From Castanea sativa (Eukaryota > Streptophyta > Magnoliopsida > Fagales > Fagaceae): 64,000 bases of DNA. Below, one piece after another: positions 56,919 through 64,000 of the stretch. The notes beneath the pieces are model-generated. The model made no database searches. It was not told the DNA's origin and was given only the letters and a program-made list of their open reading frames with translations. Within the stretch, counting starts at the first letter, position 1; each line of letters begins with the position of its first letter. Where the stretch lies: the NCBI RefSeq assembly GCF_040712315.1, contig NC_134022.1, forward strand, positions 5,580,001 to 5,644,000, written 5' to 3'. The position numbers were made by a program, and so were the translations under genes.

Positions 56919-57188
56919 TCTGCCCAATGATGAAATTGCATTGTGACAGTTATTTTGATTTTCATTTTGAACCCCCATTGGCACATCTAGTGAGCCCACC
57001 AGCATGTGTTCTGGACTACTAGTTGCTGCTGGCTGCTGGTTGTGGTGGTGGTGGTGGTGGTGGTGGTGGTGATGATGATGATGATGGTTGTTGTTGTTGT
57101 TGTTTTTATTTTTCTTGTTTCAAAATGTGGGAAGGCTCTAAATGAAAATCATAAGCTTCACTGTTCTTGAATACACGATCTGAGGGCT
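56919..57188 (+). ncRNA. Long C/D-box-like RNA, unit E
   Basis: About 270 nt; twin of unit B. CTGCCC, C box ATGATGA (56927-56933), GTGAGCCCACCAGCATGTG, TGG and TGA microsatellites in the loop, GTGGGAAGGCTC, AAATCATAAGCTTCACTGTT, D box CTGA (57180-57183), GGGCTGCAG. Confidence 0.5.
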
Positions 57189-57419
57189 GCAGCGGCTTGT
57201 TCCCCGTAACCAACCTTTTTCCTCCTTTAAAATGGTGTATTTTTTTTCTTTTTGAATTTTTTGTTGCATAAATTCTTGTTTCAAATGGAAGCAGTTGTCT
57301 TGATTACTCAATTTGACCCATGCATGTGCAGTTGGTTGGATGTTTCAGATCCAAAAGCACTGATTAGGGTCTTTGGCAAGGTTATGGTCTCAATTGCCTC
57401 TTTTACTGTATATTATATA

Positions 57420-57699
57420 CTCCCTCTGTCCCACTTAGTTTGTCCTATTTGAAAAGTTAAACTTTTTAAGGAAACATCATTTATTGTCTTGTCTAACTTT
57501 TAAAAATGTATTAGCCAAAACTACCCTTAAATAAACTTATCAAAAAATTGAATTTCTTTTCAAATGGAGTAGTTTTGAAAATTAAATAGGAGTATAATAG
57601 GAACATTAGTAAATTAATGACTTTTATTATTAGAAACGGGACAATATTTTGGCACATCCCAAAATGAAATAGAGGACAAACTAAATGGGACGGAGGGAG
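57420..57699. mobile_element. Stowaway MITE
   Basis: 280 bp, ends CTCCCTCTGTCCCACTTAG and, read inward, CTCCCTCCGTCCCATTTAG, flanked by TA at 57418-57419 and 57700-57701. This is the classic Tc1/mariner-type Stowaway signature. It sits in duplicated block 2 only. Confidence 0.95.
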
Positions 57700-57734
57700 T
57701 AGTTTTTATTCATTACATATGTGACTGAATATTT

Positions 57735-57822
57735 TTGCTGAATGGTAAATGCACTGGGCTGTGAGAGGTATGTTGCTTCTTTAGATGGAATTAGATCTAG
57801 AAAGCTCTATATCTGGATCTAC
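57735..57822 (+). ncRNA. snoRNA-like sequence S4, probably dead
   Basis: Homologous to S1-S3 (AAATGCACTGGGCT, AGATGGAATTAGATCTAG), but D' is GTGA and D is CTGG, and the C box is TGCTGAA. Likely a pseudogene of the small snoRNA. Confidence 0.35.
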
Positions 57823-58000
57823 CTGAAACAATTGCTGTATCATGTTTTGATTGTTGGTATTCTGGATATAGATGATCTTCTGTCTTTGACTAACATACTC
57901 AAATTGTGGAGAGATTTTTTATTATTTTTTAAATGATGTTGCTTTGTCTAAGTTATGCCTTCTGTATGATTGAAGTCTTTGAGCTTTACAGTATTTACAT

Positions 58001-58281
58001 CTGCCCAATGATGAAAATAGTCCTGTTGAGCGGCGCTTTTGTTTTCTCGTTTTTAGCCTCCATCTCTACTGCCACACTCACCATCATCAATATGCTGCTG
58101 CTGCTGCTGCTGCTTCTTCTTCTTCTTCTTCTTAATATTATTATTATTATTATTTTTATTGGTTTTGGTAGAGGTGGTAGTGGTTGGTATTCTTATTACC
58201 ATAAAAGATGTTGAATGGCTTTTAAAGAGAATCATAAGTTCACCGTCGGTGAATCATTATAGCTATGAGATCTGAGGGCTG
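58001..58281 (+). ncRNA. Long C/D-box-like RNA, unit F
   Basis: About 281 nt. CTGCCC, C box ATGATGA (58008-58014), TTGAGCGGCGCTTTTG, CACC-rich left arm and GGTAGAGGTGGTAGTGG right arm around GCT/CTT/ATT microsatellites, a small TTCACCGTCGGTGAA hairpin, AGCTATGAGAT, D box CTGA (58272-58275), GGGCTGAAG. It links the A/D and B/E classes: its 3' end has both GAATCATAAGTTCACCGT and AGCTATGAGAT. Confidence 0.5.
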
Positions 58282-58576
58282 AAGCTTAGTTAATTTTTTT
58301 CCCTCGAAGCATTTTCTATTTTCTTTTACAAGTTTTGGTTCTAGAAGTGTTATACATTATATCTTTCAGTCTTACTTTATTTTATTCCCTTACACTTGTT
58401 TTATATAAAATTTCAGATTATGATTGCTAAGTATGTAGTAATGTTATGGTTACAATTTGTATGTTTGCATAGCTGCTACTCCTTGAGTACTTTCAGTTGA
58501 TCTTAGGTTTGTGAAGTAGCCTTGGATATGGTGCTGTAGGTTTATCATTAAGTATGATATCACCCACCATCCATTT

Positions 58577-58790
58577 TGCCCGATGATGTACAACTCAGAA
58601 GTATTGAACGATTGCGTTGTTTTCATCCATGGTTGCACTTTATGCGCCACCAAATGGACTGTGTTTGTGTGTGTGTGTTCGCACGTGTGCATGTATTTTT
58701 GTTTACTATTTGGTGGTGTGAAAAGGCCTATGGTGAAGCCAGTGGCATTAATCGGAGATGATCTGTTTTAAGCTATGAGATCTGAGGGCC
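58577..58790 (+). ncRNA. Long C/D-box-like RNA, unit G
   Basis: About 214 nt. TTTTGCCC, C box ATGATGT (58583-58589), TTGAACGATTGCG, arms GCGCCACCAAAT (about 58644-58655) and ATTTGGTGGTGTG (about 58708-58720), GGAGATGATC, AAGCTATGAGAT, D box CTGA (58782-58785), GGGCC. The loop contains a TG run. Confidence 0.5.
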
Positions 58791-60178
58791 TTGCTTTTAG
58801 CATATTCCTTTTTGGTGGTTTTGAGTAATTTCTCTGCAATCTGTAAACCTTGGATGATGTGTTTTGAGATAGAGATCTAAGGTCTTTTCTTTTCTTTTTT
58901 AATTGTATTTAGTTTCTAAATGTTTGTTTATGTGTGTTGGACTTGGGCGTGTTTCACATAGTAATTTCCTTTGGTAAATGAAACAAGGATTGGTTAGGAA
59001 TATTTAGTTTAACTTTACAGTTTTTTTTCCTGGGTTTTTTACCCCGAGATTTGAATTTTTGGATTCCAGTGTTGTTTTTTGTTTATTGATTTTCATTCTC
59101 TATTTTGTTTTCATTTTTTGATTTTGTATTGACTTTACTAAAAGTATGGTTTTGTTAAATACACAAAGGATTATGTTGAATAGCAAGTTTATAGTTTGCA
59201 GAGGTGGTCTCTCGCTATTTCTGTTCGTTTAGTCCAGAATGGCAGAATCAGTGGAGCATATATTTTTATATGTCAAATCAAGCTACTAGTGTGGACAAAA
59301 CCCTCTTCCGCCTGCTTAATCTTCTCATGCCTGGTTCAGGTTCCATCGGTGATTGGGTTAAATGCCTGTTGAACTTGTACCTAATAATTTTGTGGTCACT
59401 CGGAGAATTACTTCTATTTGTGGCTATTCTACGGGACCAAACATGGATGCTACAATCTAGTTTTTGACAATGAATGAATCCTTGTAAGCTGGTCCTCTCC
59501 ATCAACAGGGTTTTTCCTACTCCACACAAACATGCTTGGTCTTGGTTCCAAGTTCTCGTAAACCTGTTCATTGAACCTTTCTCCCACAGGGTTGTTTGAA
59601 GTTTAATTTTAGGTGCTGCAGTTTGTATTGATTGTATTTCTATACTTGGTGTGCGGTCAAAGTAAAAAAACTCCTGGGGAAGCTTTTGTGAAAGTAAAAG
59701 CTATATGTTTCCTGCAATCTCTGAAGAGAAGAATCCTTGGATCTGATGTCATTTTTGCGGGACATTCCTGGAATCTAATCACTTGTTTGAGAGACTTTAT
59801 GTACCCCCATCGGCCTGGCTGATGCCTATGCCTCTTAAAAAATTTTGGATTTCTCTTCTGTTTTGTGCACATGGAAGCCAATATGGCTCCTCACTTGTTA
59901 GCCTGTTGGGCACAATTGTACATGATGGGGCCTTATCTGAGTCATCCTAAATGGTTTGGGCTCCAAGGCTTCGTTTCTCAATAAATGAAATTATTAGCTG
60001 TAAAAAGTGTTATGCTTTCCTTATTGATTTGACATATGCCTCCTGGATTAAAATGTTGATTATATGAATTGACGAGAAGGCATGCATGTGTATGTGGTAC
60101 GTAATTCTTCTCATTACGTACAATGTTTGTATTAATGGCTATTTATTAATGTTATTGATGACGATTTTCTCCTACCTT
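58791..60178. other. Downstream of the RNA cluster; possible host-transcript 3' end
   Basis: No long coding frame. 59200-59960 is less AT-rich and less repetitive than the rest and ends with an AATAAA at about 59981, so it could be the 3' exon of a long host transcript. Not supported by any motif beyond that. Confidence 0.3.
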
Positions 60179-60439
60179 GACTCCAAATTTTCTATTTCAC
60201 TCCTTTTGCTTTATTATATACTTCATAAATAAAAATATGTTACATGTCTATTTAATTTATTAAATGCTAAATTTATATTTTTTATTATTTCAATTTCTTA
60301 AAATAAATAAATAAATAACTCATCATATTTAAGTAATTAAAATAATAGAAGGCATAAATTTAACATTTAATAAATTAAATGAATATGTGATATATTTTTA
60401 TTTGTGAAGTAGGAAAAGTAGGATAGAAGATTTGGACTC
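60179..60439. mobile_element. MITE related to the 38613-38822 family
   Basis: Ends GACTCCAAATTTTCTATTTC and, read inward, GAGTCCAAATCTTCTATCCT; both lead to TCATAAATAAAAATATGT / TCACAAATAAAAATATAT. 261 bp. Flanks tctcctacc and tctcctctc may be a decayed 9-bp duplication. The shared GAGTCCAAATCTTCT end ties it to the element at 38613. Confidence 0.75.
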
Positions 60440-61256
60440 TCCTCTCACTAACCAACATATGAATAAAAGCTTAAAGATATTCTGATAATTTTTTTAACAT
60501 TCCCCCACCCTAATAGCTTTTAAATGACCCCTCTAAAAGCCTTATGTACTCCAGTAATTTTTTTTTTTTACTGGAATCTCCTAGTTATATTTCCTTAGTT
60601 AATGAGATCTTGATAGATATTTGGCAAAAAGAGAAGGAAAAAAGAAAAAGAAAAAGGAGCGCTGTTGATTTTCTGACAAATCTGAAGCAAGAATCAAACA
60701 GCCAAAAGGAAAACAACAAAAGAAACTAGAGATCGATCATACACAACTTCTCCTGAATTTTTAAACCGATAGAAAACTGGTATTTAGTAAAGCAGCATTA
60801 GGATCGTAATTATGATCCTGGTATACCTCAAAAGATCCACTAACTATTTACAATGCATCATACTAAAAATCTAAGAGTTTGAGAGGCTTAAGATTATAAA
60901 TGTATAAGTAGTGCTGTAAGTGAGTCCAGCCAAGACAAGGATAAACAGTTCATGTTCGTATTTCGAATGTGTGCCAATCTCAGGCTCATGACCAAGTTCA
61001 AGCACATGTTCAATCTTGATTTTTTTTTTCTTTTGTAAAACAAGCTCAAACTTATTCTTGAGATTCTTAATTACATTATTCTTTCTTCATAAAAATATCA
61101 AGACTATATTTTCTTTTTTATCCTTTTAGAAATCTGTTTTAATTATTAGTTACTAGATTAAAGTTAAGATTTTATTGTTTGAATTAATCAGATAGACTAA
61201 TTTTCACTTATGATCTTATGAATTTCAACTAACCTACCTTGAATGGTTACAAGTTA
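60440..61256. other. Intergenic, AT-rich
   Basis: Nothing beyond low-complexity sequence. Confidence 0.5.
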
Positions 61257-61454
61257 AGTGTGCGTTTGGATTGAAATGAAAAATTAAAATTATTTCACCA
61301 GCTTATTTTTTGCTACAATTCATGACCCCGCTGCACTTTTTGACACTATTTATAGACCCACTGTACTATTTCAATTAACTTTTACTTTTATCTACAGTAT
61401 TTTTAGCAATAATTTTTCAATTTCAACAATGTAAGCGGTATCCAAACACACCCT
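61257..61454. mobile_element. MITE family M2, copy 2
   Basis: Ends AGTGTGCGTTTGGATTG and, read inward, AGGGTGTGTTTGGATAC; inner block CACTGTACTATTTCAATTAA. Second copy of the family at 48846-49016. No clear duplication at the edges. Confidence 0.7.
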
Positions 61455-61927
61455 AAATATTTTTTTTTTAACGATGAAATCAACTATATATATCATCAAT
61501 GAATTAAAAGATTTTATATCTTATGATTTTATCTACAAATTTAGATAATGCAGTATGAATTCGACATAAGCATGTACATACACCCAAACATATACAAATT
61601 TCATGCTTATAGGCTCGTTCACAAATAATATAATAATGTACGAGGTTGACTTGTTTAAGAATCAAGCACAAAAGTAAGCCTAAGCTTAGGTTGATCACTA
61701 AATAAACGCACATAAATAAGATTGTTGTCAAACTGAGCCTTACTCATTTATAAATAGCTCGGCTCATTATAACCCTATCTATTTGAAATTGAATTGATCA
61801 CATATGCACCTTTTCAAGCTACACATACTTGCACCTGCAAGAGTACAATTTTAAGTGCATTATCACAGCTCATGCAACAACACCCCCCTCCCTTCCTAAG
61901 ACAAAAAAGAAAGGGTGAGACTTGAGT

Positions 61928-61981
61928 CCGTTACGATAGTGACATGTGTCCAAAAGTAAATATGTGTCACTATCTCAACGG
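61928..61981. repeat. Short inverted repeat
   Basis: CCGTTACGATAGTGACA (61928-61944) faces TGTCACTATCTCAACGG (61965-61981), two mismatches, with a 20-bp loop. Could be a transcript hairpin or a tiny MITE remnant. Confidence 0.6.
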
Positions 61982-62508
61982 TCCAGTGCAACTGGACACT
62001 GGACCCAAAAAAGAAAAACACCCCACCCCACCAAAAGAAAAAAACTCTTGTACTCAAGAAAGGCAGCTACTTGCAACTGACAGATGGATTCCTTTTTTTC
62101 ATCTCCATAATATTGAGGAACTACTAATGAGAACACCTAATCACAAGTTGCAAAACAATGGATTTAAGTTGAAGCTAAAATCATAGAGTACTGTCATCTA
62201 CATGATACAAAGCCACTTTCTTGGGACCAGCTTTGAGGAAAATAAGACCGTGACAAGTATTTGCGTTTCCACAGAGACCTTCACGATTGGGGTTCCCCTA
62301 CTATTTACCAAAAAGAAAGGAATGAATTTTGTATTGTTGGTCATAAAGAAGACCCATTTGAGCCTGAGCTCATTGGCAAACACAAACAATAATCCCGGAA
62401 AACATAGTGAACCTTTTCTAAAGAAGAACATGGATTTGAATTTGAAGTGTAAAAAAAAGAAAGAAAAAACGAGTGTGATTATAGTTGAAGAAGACAATTA
62501 TAATTAGG

Positions 62509-64000
62509 CGAAAATGCACTTTTGGTCCCAAAATTTTGGGTCAATTCCCATTTTGGTCCTAAAATTGATTTCTTTGCTAATGTCATACCTAAAAAATGAA
62601 AATCGTTTTTAAAATGGTCCTTTCCGTCAAGCTAGAAACAGAATAATCCTACATGTTTAACAGACCTCCACCTATCAAGCCCACTCATTAAAATAATAAT
62701 ATAATAATCCTATGTGGACACCTCAGTCAGCCAAAACTCACATACCACTCACGTGCGTGCCACCTCAGCTGTCCACCTCATCTTCCCGCGTCCCAGACCC
62801 CTCATGTGACCCTGCTCCTCAACTGCCTCAATCACACCTCAGTCATCTACACGAAAATCCCAAAAATCCTCAAATTACAGAGAAAACCCTAAAATTCCTA
62901 CGTTGTCTTCCTCATCCCGATCCCTAAAATCTCTAAATCAAACCCAGTTTTGAGTTGAACAAAACCCCTAAACAACGAAATCCCTAAAAAAATCCTCAAA
63001 TTGCACACTAAAAATTGAAGAAAACAAGGGAGAACGTCGTGGGTTGAAGCTTCAATCCAAATCTGCAGCAGTTTCAAGATTTTAGTACCGAGTTGAAGCT
63101 CGAAAAGGTAACTTTAGCTCGAAAATGTCCACTTTATCTCTTTCTCTGTGTATGTATCTCTGTCACTCTCTCTCTCTCTCTTTTGCACACACCATATATG
63201 TCTCTCTCTAACTTTTTTTACACACTGTCAATATGCCCAGGGACCACTATTTAAGTTTATGCCTTTATTTCAATAGTGTTGTCTGTTTAGTGGGTGTTGT
63301 CTGTTTGGTGGGTGATTTGTGTTTGGCCTTTAAGGGAGCAAGTTGGTCCATGTGTTCCCTGTTAGCATTTAGATATAGTTTTATATTGCTTTGTGTTTGA
63401 GAAATAGTGTTGTTTATTTAGGATTGTTATAGTGCCAGTGCATGTTTGATTGTTTGGTTTGGTTTTCTAAGTAATGGATTAAATAATGTTGACTATATAT
63501 CTCATGCATGCAGAATGGACAAGTTCTTTACTTTGCATGTGCACCATGGTGGCCATTTTGATGAAAATCCTCAGAAGTATATGGGGGTGAGGTAGGAGTA
63601 GTAGATAACTGTGATCCTGATAAGTGGTCTAAGGTAGAAATTGAGGCCATCTGTAAAGATTTTGGGTATACACATGTGAGTAGGCTGTGGTACAAAAGGC
63701 CTGGGGATAATGGGGTGTTCGAACTGATTAAGAATGATAATGATGCAATGTTAATGACTGAGTTGGTGAAGGGTCATGGAGAGATTCATGTCTATGTAGA
63801 GCATCTAGTACATGACACTATACTTATTAATGGTGGTAATGGTGTGCCTCTAGATGTTGTTGTACAGGCTAATTATGATGACCCTTTGTTTGTTAGTAAT
63901 TCTGAGAATTTCAGCTCTAGTGAACCTGATCATCATTTTGATGGTTATTATGATGGTTCTAATTCTGAGGATGATGATGACTGGGATGATGGTGGCAGTG
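62509..64000 (+). mobile_element. MULE, 5' part, continuing past the window
   Basis: Begins with GGCGAAAATGCACTTTTGGT and further GGTCC/TTTTGG motifs, the kind of end seen in Mutator-like elements and similar to the GGTGAAAACACCATTTT end at 39190. A 5' UTR with a possible intron (63108-63513, GT-AG) leads to a MuDR-type transposase start at 63515. The other end and the target duplication are outside the window. Confidence 0.6.
63515..64000 (+). pseudogene. MULE transposase, PB1-like N-terminal region, partial
   Basis: ATG at 63515 (MDKFFTLHVHHGGHFDENPQ), directly after an AG acceptor. After a one-base shortfall in the G run at 63583-63587 the frame moves, and the protein continues DNCDPDKWSKVEIEAICKDF, RLWYKRPGDNGVFELI, HIYVEH-like EIHVYVEHLVHD, then an acidic tail with many Asp and Glu. 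This is the PB1-like N-terminal domain that precedes the MULE transposase core. The core lies beyond the window, so catalytic residues cannot be checked. Confidence 0.7.

Larger units (their letters stand above)
55985..57890. repeat. Duplicated block 2 of the RNA cluster
   Basis: Copy of 52515-55460 with units D, S2, E and S4 but without unit C; the junction lies at about 57258-57262, where unit E's flank runs straight into TTGCATAAATTCTTGTTTC. A Stowaway MITE at 57420-57699 is present only here. Confidence 0.8.

Noticed and set aside
53921..57090. Glycine/valine-rich proteins from TGG runs
   Set aside because: Frames at 53861-54142 and 57000-57120 are microsatellite translations within the RNA units.
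57252..57452. A paralogous protein pair (55070-55261 and 57252-57452, FLFQ.EA.VLITQFDPCMCSW)
   Set aside because: Similarity comes from the DNA duplication; frames are short, end at different points and cross the putative splice borders.
52622..58790. Identification of the long units as U3 snoRNA
   Set aside because: A GAGCGG-like B box and C/D spacing are suggestive, but no U3 5' domain (A and A' boxes) and no plant U3 promoter were seen.
62202..62507. A 101-codon gene (and its antisense shadow)
   Set aside because: Lys/Asn-rich and without a recognisable domain; overlapping frames on both strands are equally open.

Overview
This is a plant nuclear window with no intact single-copy host gene. 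Evidence for a plant: spliced GT-AG introns, L1-type LINEs with a CCHC ORF1, a Tat-lineage Ty3/gypsy element, hAT, MULE and Stowaway elements, a neprosin-family gene, a mitochondrial BOU-like carrier, and site II (TGGGCY) promoter motifs. The repeat repertoire feels like a woody eudicot, possibly Fagaceae; that placement is impression, not proof.

Layout. 1-6080: a decayed L1-type LINE on the minus strand, split by a 1,130-bp non-autonomous hAT element with near-perfect 8-bp target duplications. 7091-10608: a complete hAT transposon whose one-intron transposase keeps its frame but has three nonsense codons. 12202-12965: a 5'-truncated LINE with a 15-bp target duplication. 13-17.7 kb: AT-rich DNA with LTR scraps and degenerate repeats. 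17690-28982: a full-length 11,293-bp Tat element, transcribed minus, with 751-bp LTRs, GTAAA target duplications, gag-PR-RT-RH-aRH-IN, a 151-bp tandem array and an antisense intron-containing gene. It sits in an intron of a neprosin-family gene whose exons run from 34544 down to 29082. 35.8-37.3 kb: a copia 3' LTR. 37.7-45.8 kb: LINE pieces, MITEs with 9-bp duplications, a BOU-like pseudogene and a SINE. 48.1-51.7 kb: a second, inverted and decayed neprosin copy.

52.6-58.8 kb is the most interesting part. Seven units of about 205-285 nt share a C box (ATGATG) next to GCCC at the 5' end and a D box (CTGA) followed by GGGC at the 3' end, with CACC/GGTGG arms around a variable middle. Between them lie four copies of an ordinary-size C/D-box snoRNA-like sequence. 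The array arose by a roughly 2-3-kb duplication later invaded by a Stowaway MITE. I read it as a snoRNA-type non-coding RNA cluster.

60-64 kb: more MITEs, then the 5' end of a MULE whose PB1-like transposase start runs off the window.
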